Assembly (NCBI RefSeq): GCF_014042365.1 | Contig: NZ_JACEZS010000005.1 | Location: 62,001-126,000 of the forward strand | Length of the DNA stretch: 64,000 bases | Direction of reading: 5' to 3' | DNA from: Rugamonas fusca | Lineage (GTDB): Bacteria > Pseudomonadota > Gammaproteobacteria > Burkholderiales > Burkholderiaceae_D | Shown: positions 17,608-25,861 of the stretch, piece after piece | Position numbering within the stretch: position 1 is the first letter of the stretch | Layout of the letters: each line of letters begins with the position of its first letter | Made by a program: the position numbers and the translations under genes | The notes under the pieces: generated by a model | Told to the model about the DNA's origin: nothing | The model's database searches: none | Seen by the model: only the letters and a program-made list of their open reading frames with translations

Positions 17608-17853
17608 ATGCATACCTCATTGCATCCAACCAAGGAGCAGGTCCGGGCTTACATGCATTTGCGCGAATTCGACCGCCGTCCTCCTCCCACCCCTGATGAG
17701 ATCCGCCGCCAGCTGGGCTGGTACGGCGAATCGCATTGTGGCGGCTTCTCCACAGGCCAAGGCCTGTTCCTCCCGGGCACAATCGCCCAGCTGGCCACGC
17801 TGTTGGCCGTCGAATGGTGTTTCCTCGCAGCAGGTTTCAGCCGCACACGCTAA
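17608..17853 (+). CDS. Small hypothetical protein
   Basis: An 81-residue protein not recognised by me. It opens MHTSLHPTKEQVRAYMHLRE, then RRPPPTPDEIRRQLGWYGES and ends in a hydrophobic stretch (TIAQLATLLAVEWCFLAAGF) that could be one membrane-associated helix. GGAGG at 17598-17602 sits 5 bases before ATG 17608, a strong start signal. An inverted pair CGATATGGT/ACCATATCG (17504-17512, 17563-17571) and an FNR-like box at 17472 lie upstream, so it is likely regulated. Confidence 0.65.
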   Translation: MHTSLHPTKEQVRAYMHLREFDRRPPPTPDEIRRQLGWYGESHCGGFSTGQGLFLPGTIAQLATLLAVEWCFLAAGFSRTR

Positions 17854-18100
17854 GGTTTTTTACTTATTTCGCAAGGAAAATGTTCCTACCACAAGAAATA
17901 GGCGTAAAATCTCTCTAAATCTCACAGAAATGTCTGATGAGTTAGCCTTACGTTAACGGAAGCGTGTATTATCCCGGCCGCGCGCCCGATGTCAGGAGAA
18001 AAACTGGCGTTCGGGGCTGCGTTCGAGGTAATGAAGCTAAATATTTTTTATTTGAGTGTCGTTTTCTTACCAAGAGACGGCCGGAAACCGAGTGAACACC

Positions 18101-18340
18101 ATGTCTATCAAAGAAATTACCGCGTCGCCCACGTACAACCCTAACCGTGTGCTGGACGCCATCATTGAGAAACTGCAGCTGAAAAATGATGCGGCCCTGT
18201 CGCGCGCGCTGGAAGTGGCCCCGCCCGTCATCAGCAAGATCCGCCACAACACGCTGCCGATCGGCGCGACCATCCTGATCCGCATGCACGAGATCAGCGA
18301 TTTCAGCATCCGCGAACTGCGCGAGCTGATGGCTGCCTAA
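18101..18340 (+). CDS. Small HTH DNA-binding protein
   Basis: A 79-residue protein with a Cro/phage-repressor-like helix-turn-helix: residues about 25-55 read DAALSRALEVAPPVISKIRH, in which A-L-S-R-A-L-x-V-x-x-x-x-I-S-K-I-R matches the HTH spacing. The whole protein is one small domain with no sensor part. It lies in an AT-rich patch (17854-18100) and stands alone, so it may regulate its own promoter or distant genes. ATG 18101 is preferred; a GTG nine bases upstream is also possible. Not associated with phage genes here. Confidence 0.7.
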   Translation: MSIKEITASPTYNPNRVLDAIIEKLQLKNDAALSRALEVAPPVISKIRHNTLPIGATILIRMHEISDFSIRELRELMAA

Positions 18341-18534
18341 ACAGCCGCGTCACACGGCGTAAGCGCAGCCTTACGCCGTTGCTGCCCTGATCGCCAGGCC
18401 GCCGGCCTGGCATGACGGCGCCGTCCGGCGTACCGTCTCTTACCCGTTGTTGTTCCGTTTCGCCGCCATGCCGCATAGCCCGGCGTGCGCCCTTGCGTGG
18501 CCTGATGGCCAGCATTACTCCCTGCCGTCCCGTG

Positions 18535-18720
18535 TCACGCCGTGGTGCTGATGGTGGTGCCTATCTTCTGGCCTTGCGTGTTGACGGCCGGCGCCGGTAG
18601 TGGCGGCGGTGGCGGGGCGGGCGTCTGCTCGGCGGCGGGCTTTTGCGCCGGCTTGGGCTGCGGCGCGGTCGGCGCCTGGACGGCGGCGCTGCTGGTGGTG
18701 GTGACGGCGTTGACGGTCAT
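18535..18720 (-). CDS. Small proline-rich protein
   Basis: A 61-residue peptide starting MTVNAVTTTSSAAVQAP, with a proline/alanine/lysine middle containing PPPPPLP, and ending VNTQGQKIGTTISTTA. GGAGG lies 5 bases before ATG 18720, a very strong translation start, and the N and C ends look conserved-like rather than random. It sits just beyond the terminator of the GRDP-like gene. No function can be assigned; no signal peptide or membrane segment. Confidence 0.6.
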   Translation of the reverse strand: MTVNAVTTTSSAAVQAPTAPQPKPAQKPAAEQTPAPPPPPLPAPAVNTQGQKIGTTISTTA

Positions 18721-18740
18721 GGCGACCTCCAGGGGATGAT

Positions 18741-18775
18741 AAAAAATGCCGGCGGCCCTTTCGAACCCCGGCATT
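18741..18775 (-). terminator. Terminator of the GRDP-like gene
   Basis: Stem AATGCCGG (18745-18752) / CCGGCATT (18768-18775), followed on the minus strand by a T run (plus-strand A 18741-18746). It lies about 45 bp past the stop at 18817. Confidence 0.8.
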
Positions 18776-18816
18776 ATTGGCTGGCGGCGTTGCCGCCAGC
18801 ACATGCGCGCTCAGGT

Positions 18817-19707
18817 TCAGGCACCCAGGCGTGGCCGTACCGTGTACATGCCGTCCGCCTTGGGCGCGATCGCCGCGCCGGAGTAGGCCGTTTGTTTGTC
18901 TGCCTGTAGTCCAGAATAGGCCATTTTGTTGGCGTGCGCATCAGAAATCGCCGCGCCGGAGTAGGCCACGGTCTGCGCGCCCGAATATGCCGTCTCCTTG
19001 GCCTGCTGGGTAGCGGCGCCCGAGTAAGCGACCGCCGCGCCGGAGTAAGCCGTTTGCTTGGCCTGCTGGGTGGCGGCGCCCGAGTAGGCCACCGCCGCGC
19101 CGGAGTAAGCCGTTTGCTTGGCCTGTTGGGTGGCGGCGCCCGAATAGGCCACCGCCGCACCGGAGTAAGCTGTTTGCTTGGCCTGCTGGGTGGCGGCGCC
19201 CGAGTAGGCCACCGCCGCGCCGGAGTAGGCCGTTTCACTGGCTTGCTTGGTGGCCGCGCCCGAATAAGCCGTTTCCGCGCCGCCCGCCTGCACGGCCGCG
19301 CCGGAGTAGGCTGGACGGGCGCTGCGGTCATAGCTTTCGCCGAAGGTCGCTTCATACAGCTCGCGCATGCGCTCGCCAACGCGGTGGTGCACCTGCTCGT
19401 CGTCCTCGCCGCGCAGGCCGATGTAGGGGAAGTGGTGCAGGAAGTAGCCGAACACGGCTTCGCAGTCGGCCGCGTATTTCATCGTGTCGAGGATGTGATA
19501 GTGCCAGAAGATATCCACGTCCATCAGCGGCGCCGTCTGTTCCTGTGGGAAGGTTTTCATCAGGTACAGGAAGCGGCGGTACTCGAACTCGACCGCATTG
19601 ACCTGCTCCAGCGACCACCCTTCGCCGGACTCTTCGTGCATCAGTTTGACCTTGATTGGTTCCAGGTCCAGGTCGGCGATTGCTTGAAAGCTGTCATGTG
19701 AAATCAT
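18817..19707 (-). CDS. GRDP-like domain protein with 14 AYSG tandem repeats
   Basis: A 296-residue protein. Residues 1-130 resemble the glycine-rich-domain-protein-like family (PF07173): MDVDIFWHYHILDTMKYAAD (about 62-81) then DCEAVFGYFLHHFPYIG, with conserved His, Asp and Cys that could bind a metal. From residue 133 to about 284 the chain is a repeat array: 14 copies of AYSG(A), arranged as alternating AYSGAAV and AYSGAATQQAKQT units, a 20-residue super-repeat. There is no signal peptide or membrane segment. Function unknown; the repeat could be structural, a binding array or a modified peptide substrate. Upstream are a TTGAAA-N16-TATACT promoter and a consensus FNR-type box. Confidence 0.75.
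   Translation of the reverse strand: MISHDSFQAIADLDLEPIKVKLMHEESGEGWSLEQVNAVEFEYRRFLYLMKTFPQEQTAPLMDVDIFWHYHILDTMKYAADCEAVFGYFLHHFPYIGLRGEDDEQVHHRVGERMRELYEATFGESYDRSARPAYSGAAVQAGGAETAYSGAATKQASETAYSGAAVAYSGAATQQAKQTAYSGAAVAYSGAATQQAKQTAYSGAAVAYSGAATQQAKQTAYSGAAVAYSGAATQQAKETAYSGAQTVAYSGAAISDAHANKMAYSGLQADKQTAYSGAAIAPKADGMYTVRPRLGA
18955..19260. repeat. 60-bp tandem DNA repeat inside the GRDP-like gene
   Basis: About five units of 60 bp, each encoding AYSGAAV plus AYSGAATQQAKQT. Units at 19021-19080, 19081-19140 and 19141-19200 are nearly identical (a few base changes each), while 18961-19020 and 19201-19260 are more divergent, the pattern expected of unequal crossing-over with older units at the edges. 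Confidence 0.9.
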
Positions 19708-20016
19708 GGATGAAATCCCTTTGCCTTGAGTGAGTTGAAAACGAAGTGTCTGGCGCCGCGGGGCAGTCCGCCAAGGGCGGTGGCCCGTACGCCGGCCAGT
19801 GATGCAGTGTTGCCCAGGCCGTGCTGCTACGGAGGTCGGGTAGCAGGTAGTTGATGCATATCAACATCCCCAGTATATTCGGCGCGTCACCGATTTCAAC
19901 ATGAAATTCAAAAATTTGTCGGTAATGTGCACTATGAGAATGGCTTTCAAAATGACAGTAAGTCCGGCGTCTGGACGGCGCCCCCGGGCACCGTGACAGG
20001 CGCTTCCAGCGCGTTG
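19708..20016. promoter_or_regulatory. Regulatory region in front of the GRDP-like gene
   Basis: A 309-bp gap with no protein gene. On the minus strand TTGAAA (19894-19899), 16 bases and TATACT (19872-19877) form a good sigma-70 promoter reading toward the GRDP-like gene. TTGAT-GCAT-ATCAA at 19851-19864 is an exact FNR/Anr consensus match, placed at about +2 to +15 of the predicted transcript, which would fit repression. No other structure is clear. Confidence 0.6.
19851..19864. promoter_or_regulatory. Consensus FNR/Anr-type box
   Basis: TTGAT-GCAT-ATCAA, 10 of 10 consensus bases, extended to six-base arms by flanking G and C (19850 and 19865). Confidence 0.6.
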
Positions 20017-21915
20017 CTAGAAAGGAAGATTGTTCTCCAAAGGAATGGTCTCCCTGTTGATATTTGTCAAAGAACCTGCGCTTTTTTCATGCGGCAAGTG
20101 CTCGCTCCCTCCGGACTGGGGCGCTGGCGCATCGGCCGGCCCGGCCACCGGCACCGACACGGTCACCGTGGTGCCCTGGAGGGGGCCGCCACTGATCGTG
20201 CAGTGCCCGCCCAGCAGGCCGATGCGCTCCTCGATGCCGACCAGGCCGAACGAGCCAGGCTTGTTGCGTACGCCGGGCGCGATGCCGACCCCGTTGTCGC
20301 TGATCGTCATGGTCAGCATGCCGTCCCGCTGGCGCAACGTCACCCGCACGGCGCTGGCGTGGGCGTGCTGCAGTACATTGCTGAGTGACTCTTGTAGCAC
20401 GCGGAAGAAAGCGGTGGCGCACAGGTCGTCGACGGTGATGTCATTCTCGACAGCCAGCTCGCACGCCAGGCCCGCATGCTGGCGGAACTGTTCGATCTGC
20501 CACTCGACGGCCGCGCACAAGCCCAGGTCCAGCACGGCCGGGCGCAGGTCGTTGATGATGTGGCGCACGCTGCAGATGGTGCGGTCGATCTGGCCCAGCG
20601 TGGTGCGGGCGCGCGCGTGCAGGCGCGGGTGGCGCTGGCGGGTGCGCGCGGCCAGCAGGTCCGCTTCGATGCGCAGTACCAGCAGGTTCTGGCCCAGGTC
20701 GTCATGGATTTCGCGCGCGATGCGCTTGCGCTCCTGTTCCTTGATGCGATCCGCGTGCGCGGCCAGGCGGCGCAGCTGGTGATGCGAGCGTTGCAGGCTG
20801 GCCTGGCTGTCGCGCAGCTCGCGCGTCATGCCCTTGGCCATGCGCACGGCGCGCCGGCGCGAGGTGGCCAGCGTGTGGAACAGCAGGTACAGCAGCAGTG
20901 TGACCAGGCTGCCCATGTCCAGCGCTATCCAGGGCAGGTAGCGGTCCACGCGGGAATGCCAGGCCGCCTTGGGCGCGCTGAACTGGGCCTGCCACAGGCG
21001 GCCGCCGCATTCGACCGCCAGCGTGGTGGTGAAGCTGTCGCGCGCCGCCGCGCCGCCGGCGCCGCCGGCCGGGCTGGCGAACAACAGCGTGTCCGGCACC
21101 CCGCGCGGGCGCGGCTCGTCCAGCGCACCGTCGTCGTACAGGGCCAGGTGCAGGTCGTGGCCGCCGATCTCGTCGAGCGCGGCCTGCACCAGCCGGCGCA
21201 CGCTGAAGCCGATGCCGACCGAACCGAGGTAGGCGGCGCGCCGGTGCGAGACACTGTCGAGCGCCATGTCCTGGCGATAGACGGGCATGCGCATGGCCAG
21301 CTTGGCGCGGCCCGGCTGGCCCGGCACGGCGATCAGCTGGCCGGAGGTGGCCGGCGCCCCCGTGTCGCGCGACAGTGCCAGCGCATGGGCCACGGCCGGG
21401 CGGGCGGCGATGTCCGCGCCCAGCTTCTCGCCGAACTGGTCGACCGGCTCGATCAGCGTGATGATGGCGTAGTCGGCGCGGCGCGCCGGCGGGTCGATGG
21501 CGAACGCCGGGTAGCCGTCGCCGGCGCGGGCGCTGGCGCGCACGGCCCGTTCAAAGTGGTCGCGCTGGCCATCGGTCACATACTGGGCGAAGTTGATGTT
21601 GTCGATGGTGGCGAATTCCTGCGGCAGGTGCAGGCCGTTGACGTAACGGTGGAAACTGGCGCGGTCCACGCGCTCGGTCGCCTGGAAAAAGCTGGCGGCG
21701 CTGCGCAGCACGTCCGTGTAGGCCCGCACGCGGGCGGCGATGGCGTACTGGGCGTTGCGGGCCTGGTTCTGGAAGCGCTGGTGGGCGTCATGCTCGATCG
21801 ACAGCGCCGTAACGAGGTACAGCGCCAGTCCCACGCCCAGTGACAACAGCGCGCCTGTCCACCACACGGAGGCCGCGTGGGAGAGCCAATTCTTGTGCGC
21901 TGGGTTGGTGGGCAT
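20017..21915 (-). CDS. CHASE-domain sensor histidine kinase (NarL/HisKA_3 type)
   Basis: A 632-residue inner-membrane kinase. TM1 about 20-40, a periplasmic CHASE domain about 60-310 (VDRASFHRYVNGL, LPQEFATIDNINFAQYV, FAIDPPARRADYAIITLIEP), TM2 about 327-350, then HisKA_3 with the phospho-acceptor H404 in RIAREIHDDLGQNL and a HATPase_c domain with a FRVLQESLSNVLQHA N-box and SDNGVGIAPG. It should sense an extracytoplasmic small molecule and phosphorylate a NarL/FixJ-type regulator. No response regulator gene lies next to it, so it is an orphan here. The last 40 residues after the ATPase are disordered. Confidence 0.88.
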   Translation of the reverse strand: MPTNPAHKNWLSHAASVWWTGALLSLGVGLALYLVTALSIEHDAHQRFQNQARNAQYAIAARVRAYTDVLRSAASFFQATERVDRASFHRYVNGLHLPQEFATIDNINFAQYVTDGQRDHFERAVRASARAGDGYPAFAIDPPARRADYAIITLIEPVDQFGEKLGADIAARPAVAHALALSRDTGAPATSGQLIAVPGQPGRAKLAMRMPVYRQDMALDSVSHRRAAYLGSVGIGFSVRRLVQAALDEIGGHDLHLALYDDGALDEPRPRGVPDTLLFASPAGGAGGAAARDSFTTTLAVECGGRLWQAQFSAPKAAWHSRVDRYLPWIALDMGSLVTLLLYLLFHTLATSRRRAVRMAKGMTRELRDSQASLQRSHHQLRRLAAHADRIKEQERKRIAREIHDDLGQNLLVLRIEADLLAARTRQRHPRLHARARTTLGQIDRTICSVRHIINDLRPAVLDLGLCAAVEWQIEQFRQHAGLACELAVENDITVDDLCATAFFRVLQESLSNVLQHAHASAVRVTLRQRDGMLTMTISDNGVGIAPGVRNKPGSFGLVGIEERIGLLGGHCTISGGPLQGTTVTVSVPVAGPADAPAPQSGGSEHLPHEKSAGSLTNINRETIPLENNLPF

Positions 21916-22095
21916 CGGGGAAGATCGCCGGACAATTCCTGGTAGAGGGAAGTGGGGCCGGGGCGTGGCATGACGGCCGGGTCGGCAGGAAAATTGTTGC
22001 CTGATTTATAAACCGGTTCCCACAGTCCGTCAAGCAATTTTGTTAAATTGCTATTTGTCCTATGCAAAATGGTGGCGACCGTTCCCGGCGCGCAT

Positions 22096-22119
22096 AAAAA
22101 AAGCCGCCCGAAGGCGGCT
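22096..22119 (-). terminator. Terminator of glnS
   Basis: Stem AGCCGCC (22102-22108) / GGCGGCT (22113-22119) closed by a UUCG-type tetraloop on the transcript, followed on the minus strand by seven T. About 15 bp past the glnS stop. Confidence 0.9.
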
Positions 22120-22135
22120 GGTCGCGGGCGCGCGC

Positions 22136-23899
22136 TTACTTGGCGACCCAGCTATCCTTGAGCGTGACGATGCGGTTGAACACCGGCTTGCCTGGTGTGG
22201 AGTCGACGCGGTCGGCCACGAAGTAGCCGTGGCGCTCGAACTGGAAGCGCTGGTCGGGCTGGGCCGCCTTCATGCCCGGCTCCAGGTAGGCCGTGATCAC
22301 TTCCTTGGCGTTCGGGTTGAGCGCCTGCATGAAGTCCTTGCCGCCGCCATCGGGCTGCGGGTCCGTGAACAGGCGGTCGTACAGGCGCACTTCCGCTTCC
22401 AGCGCGGTGGCGGCCGACACCCAGTGGATGTTGCCCTTGACCTTGTAGTTGTCGGAACCGGGGGTGCCGGATTTACTGTCGGGGAAGTACTGGACGTGGA
22501 CGGCGACCACTTTGCCGTTCTCGTCCTTGTCGTAGCCCGTGCACTCGGTCACATAGCCGTGGCGCAGGCGCACCCGGCTGCCCGGCGCGTCGCCGATCGG
22601 CGGGTAGTAGCGGAAGTAGCCCTTGCTCGGCGTTTCCATGAAGTCTTCTTCCTCGATCCACAGTTCGCGCGTGATGGGGAAGCTGCGCACGCCCATCTCC
22701 GGGTGGTGCGGGTGCACGGGCGAGCTGCACTCCTCGCTGGCGTTGGCATCGAAGTTGTCGATGATCAGCTTGAGCGGGCGCAGCACGGCGGTGGCGCGCG
22801 GCGCCTTCGGGTCCAGGTCTTCGCGCAAACAGCCTTCGAGCGTGCTCATGTCGATCCAGCCGTCGGACTTGGTCACGCCGATGCGCTCGCAGAACAGCTG
22901 GATCGCTTCGGGCGTGTAACCGCGCCGGCGCAGGCCGACGATGGTGGGCATGCGCGGATCGTCCCAGCCGTCGACGATTTTTTCATCGACCAGCTGGCGC
23001 AGCTTGCGCTTGCTGGTGATCACGTAGGTCAGGTTCAGGCGCGAGAATTCGTACTGGCGCGGCACCGGCTGCTGGAAGAAGCCGCCTTCGGCCAGCGTGG
23101 CCAGCAGCCAGTCGTAGAACGGCCGGTGGTCCTGGAATTCCAGGGTGCAGATGGAATGGGTGATCTGTTCCAGCGCGTCCGAGATCGGGTGCGTGTAGTC
23201 GTACATCGGGTAGATGCACCAGGCGTCGCCGGTGCGCACGTGGTGCGCGTGGCGGATGCGGTAGATGGCCGGGTCGCGCATGTTCATGTTGGGCGAGGCC
23301 ATCGCGTCTTCGCTGGTCTTGGCGCGCAGGATGTGGGCGCCGTCCGGGAATTTACCGGCGCGCATGTCGCGGAACAGTTGCAGCGATTCTTCGCGCGGGC
23401 GGTCGCGGAACGGCGAGTTCTTGCCCGGCGTGCTGAAGTTGCCGCGGTTGGCCGCCATGTCTTCGGCGCTCTGGCTGTCCACGTAGGCGTGGCCCGAGGT
23501 GATCAGGTATTCGGCCATCGCGTACAGCTGCTCGAAGTAGTCGCTGGCGTAGTGCAGGTGGTGTTCGGTGCCGTTCGGGCCTGCGTGGTCCCAGCTGAAG
23601 CCCAGCCACTTGACGCTGTCGATGATGGTGTCGACGTATTCCTGTTCTTCCTTTTCGGGATTGGTGTCGTCAAAGCGCAAATGGCAGCGGCCCTGGTAGT
23701 CGCGCGCCAGGCCGAAGTTCAGGCAGATCGACTTGGCGTGGCCCACGTGCAGGTAGCCGTTCGGCTCGGGCGGGAAACGGGTGATCACGGACGGCAGGCC
23801 TTCGCGCACGTGGGTGCCGGCCGCCAGGTCCGCTTCGACGATGGCGCGCAGGAAGTTCGAGGCCAGTGCCGGCGCGGTGCTGTTTTTATCGTTGCTCAT
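22136..23899 (-). CDS. glnS: Glutamine-tRNA ligase
   Basis: Charges tRNA-Gln with glutamine using ATP. The 587-residue class I synthetase has the HIGH-type motif PPEPNGYLHVGHAKS (about 43-57), the KMSKS equivalent in the form TSKRKL, and the long two-beta-barrel anticodon-binding C-terminus (GYFRYYPPIGDAPGSRVRLR region onwards). Length is slightly above the E. coli 554 residues, with an extra N-terminal leader of about 15. Monocistronic, with a strong terminator. The presence of GlnRS is usual for beta- and gamma-proteobacteria. Confidence 0.96.
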   Translation of the reverse strand: MSNDKNSTAPALASNFLRAIVEADLAAGTHVREGLPSVITRFPPEPNGYLHVGHAKSICLNFGLARDYQGRCHLRFDDTNPEKEEQEYVDTIIDSVKWLGFSWDHAGPNGTEHHLHYASDYFEQLYAMAEYLITSGHAYVDSQSAEDMAANRGNFSTPGKNSPFRDRPREESLQLFRDMRAGKFPDGAHILRAKTSEDAMASPNMNMRDPAIYRIRHAHHVRTGDAWCIYPMYDYTHPISDALEQITHSICTLEFQDHRPFYDWLLATLAEGGFFQQPVPRQYEFSRLNLTYVITSKRKLRQLVDEKIVDGWDDPRMPTIVGLRRRGYTPEAIQLFCERIGVTKSDGWIDMSTLEGCLREDLDPKAPRATAVLRPLKLIIDNFDANASEECSSPVHPHHPEMGVRSFPITRELWIEEEDFMETPSKGYFRYYPPIGDAPGSRVRLRHGYVTECTGYDKDENGKVVAVHVQYFPDSKSGTPGSDNYKVKGNIHWVSAATALEAEVRLYDRLFTDPQPDGGGKDFMQALNPNAKEVITAYLEPGMKAAQPDQRFQFERHGYFVADRVDSTPGKPVFNRIVTLKDSWVAK

Positions 23900-24072
23900 C
23901 TGAAAAGTTGCTTTGCAAAGTGTCGAGTAGCGGGCATTTTACCGTATCGCTCCCCCCATGGAGCGGGATTTGCTGCGGCGCGCCATCGAAATGGATGAAC
24001 CGGCAACATTGTGACGGCGAGGACGGTACGCCATGGGCGATTTGCACGCCGATGGCGGCGCAATGGCGCCTG

Positions 24073-24122
24073 AAAGCGGCCAAAAGCGGACCCAAAGCGG
24101 ACCCAAAGCGGACCCAAAGCGG
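24073..24122. repeat. Tandem 11-bp repeat before the J-domain gene
   Basis: AAAGCGGACCC repeated at 24083-24093, 24094-24104 and 24105-24115, with a partial unit at 24116-24122 and an imperfect one at 24073-24082. Eleven bp is close to one helical turn, so repeats face the same side of the DNA. It lies about 70-120 bp before the J-domain start. Confidence 0.85.
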
Positions 24123-24192
24123 GACGCGCGGGGCCGATCTATAGGATAATTCGTCTTTAATGTTTATGGCATTCGGCCCGGAGAATTTCCTA

Positions 24193-24486
24193 ATGGAAAA
24201 TTTATACAATGTGCTCGGTGTCGCGCCCAACGCCACGGACGATGAAATCAAGAAGGTTTACCGCTCGCTGGCGATGCGCTTCCACCCCGACCGCAACCAG
24301 GCGCCCGGTGCGGAAGTCCGGTTCAAGAGCATCACCAAGGCGTATGAAATCCTGTCCGACCCGGTCAAGCGCGAGGAATACAACCAGAGCGTGAACCACC
24401 GCATCATCATCGACCCGGAAGCGGAGGCTTACCAGCTGTGGCGCTCGGTCTTCAACCTGCACGGCACCACGCTGCCGCCGGCCTGA
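24193..24486 (+). CDS. J-domain protein (DnaJ-like co-chaperone fragment)
   Basis: A 97-residue protein made almost entirely of a J domain: [20 protein letters not shown], then [14 protein letters not shown] with the intact HPD motif needed to stimulate Hsp70 (DnaK) ATPase, and [14 protein letters not shown]. There is no Gly/Phe region, zinc finger or substrate domain of DnaJ; after the J domain only about 25 residues follow. It should recruit DnaK to a specific client. GGAGAA lies 8 bases before ATG 24193. Three unrecognised genes follow in the same direction and may be the client machinery. Confidence 0.9.
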   Translation: MENLYNVLGVAPNATDDEIKKVYRSLAMRFHPDRNQAPGAEVRFKSITKAYEILSDPVKREEYNQSVNHRIIIDPEAEAYQLWRSVFNLHGTTLPPA

Positions 24487-24567
24487 GGCCCACCGCGGCC
24501 ACCGCGCGGCGCCCATGCGGCGCGCCGTTTCATCCAGATCAGTAGTAGAAAAGAACGAAAGCAATCC

Positions 24568-25068
24568 ATGAGAAAAGTACACCCCGAATTTGCCTATCAG
24601 TCGCGCGAACTGGGCGGCCAGATCGAAGGCATTCTGGGCGACCCGCCCGATCACAAGAACTACAAGAACATGGTGGATGCCCTGGTGTCCGAATACGCCA
24701 GCGGCGGCGGCATCGAGGATGTGAACATGCTGGCCTTCGCGCTGGTCGACCACATCGAGTTTTCCAATCCCAAGGGCTTGCTGGCCGAGGCGGAAGACTA
24801 TGAATTCGGCGACCCGTCGCGCGTGTTCGCCATGGCTTCCTGCCGGGGCGAGGAGGCGGCCAAGATGTACGCGGCGCTGGAAGAAAGTTTCCCCGACCTG
24901 GCGCGCCAGGCCATCATCACGGCCTTCCTGTACAAGAACCCGCGCAAGTGGGACGACGATGACCAGTCGCTGGAGCAGTTGTCGGCCAACGACGAGGGCG
25001 ACGACGAGTACGAGGAAGACCAGGCGAGCGACGACTTCGCCCAAATGTTCGATCAGGAAGGAGAGTGA
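24568..25068 (+). CDS. Hypothetical protein, second gene of the J-domain cluster
   Basis: A 166-residue soluble protein I do not recognise. The first 125 residues are predicted helical (YKNMVDALVSEYASGGGIED, then HIEFSNPKGLLAEAEDYEFG), and the last 40 form a very acidic tail rich in Asp and Glu (WDDDDQ, DEGDDEYEEDQASDD). Acidic tails of this kind occur in anti-aggregation or DNA-mimic proteins, but that is speculation. Its stop overlaps the leader of the next gene (2 bases before ATG 25071), so the two are translationally coupled. Confidence 0.8.
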   Translation: MRKVHPEFAYQSRELGGQIEGILGDPPDHKNYKNMVDALVSEYASGGGIEDVNMLAFALVDHIEFSNPKGLLAEAEDYEFGDPSRVFAMASCRGEEAAKMYAALEESFPDLARQAIITAFLYKNPRKWDDDDQSLEQLSANDEGDDEYEEDQASDDFAQMFDQEGE

Positions 25069-25070
25069 CC

Positions 25071-25847
25071 ATGTCGGAAAAAAGCAATCTGCCCGCGCTG
25101 CGCAAGCAGGTGACGGAACTGGTGCTGGCCGGCTCGCTGAGCCACGCCGAGCAAGCCTTCGCGGACGCAGCCGACCAGTACGGCGACCTGGCCGTGGTGG
25201 AAGTATTGGAAAGCATCCCGCCGCAAGTGACGGCGCTGCACATGGCCGGCTTTGACGGCGGCAAGATGTCGCTGGCCACCTTGCTGGTGCCGCCCAAGGC
25301 CTGGGCCGACAGCCTGGCCTTCTTCGCCGCCACCTGGCCCGATGACCTGATCGAGGACGATCCCGAGCGCATCGCCGAGTCGCTGTTCGCGCACGTGCAC
25401 GGCGTGGTGTTCGCCAACGACGACGAGGACCGCCGCAACGCGCTGCTGACGGAAGCATCGGCCACCGACTGGGGGGCGACCATCTTCGCCATCCTGTTCT
25501 CGATGGCGCCCAAGGAAATCCTGGAAGTGGCCGGCGAGATCATCTCCAAGGGGCCTTACCTGACGGGCCAGACTTCGTCCGACAACGACGTGGTGCCGCT
25601 GGCCGTGGCGCTGGCGCAGGCGTCCGAGGATGGCTGGGACCGCGCCCTGTTCGAGCTGTTCCCGGAATTCCGCCACAGCGCCGACCTGGCCGACGCCGAA
25701 TTCAGCGACGACCCGGACGAGGAACCCAAGCACCTGCAGCGCTCGACCAAGGAATTGCTGTACCGCTTGCGCAAGCAGGTACCGTCCACCCGCAGCGCAC
25801 CCAAGCCCGGCGCGCGCCGCAGCATGGGCACCGGCATTTTCTCGTGA
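25071..25847 (+). CDS. Hypothetical protein, third gene of the J-domain cluster
   Basis: A 258-residue soluble protein of unknown family. It is alanine/leucine-rich and helical with many acidic residues; segments such as ALRKQVTELVLAGSLSHAEQ and ATDWGATIFAILFSMAPKEI suggest a helical-repeat scaffold. The last 40 residues are basic and flexible (RSAPKPGARRSMGTGIFS), opposite in charge to the acidic tail of its neighbour. GGAG (25060-25063) lies 7 bases before ATG 25071. No signal peptide, no membrane helix, no catalytic motif that I can see. Confidence 0.8.
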   Translation: MSEKSNLPALRKQVTELVLAGSLSHAEQAFADAADQYGDLAVVEVLESIPPQVTALHMAGFDGGKMSLATLLVPPKAWADSLAFFAATWPDDLIEDDPERIAESLFAHVHGVVFANDDEDRRNALLTEASATDWGATIFAILFSMAPKEILEVAGEIISKGPYLTGQTSSDNDVVPLAVALAQASEDGWDRALFELFPEFRHSADLADAEFSDDPDEEPKHLQRSTKELLYRLRKQVPSTRSAPKPGARRSMGTGIFS

Positions 25848-25861
25848 TGGAAGCCTGATAC

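Noticed and set aside
18955..19260. 60-bp periodic repeats that could look like a CRISPR array
   Set aside because: There is no spacer variation between identical repeats, the frame is open throughout and the units encode the AYSG repeats.
20057..20070. TTGAT-ATTT-GTCAA, an FNR-like sequence
   Set aside because: It lies inside the C-terminal coding part of the CHASE kinase with no promoter or gene start to serve.
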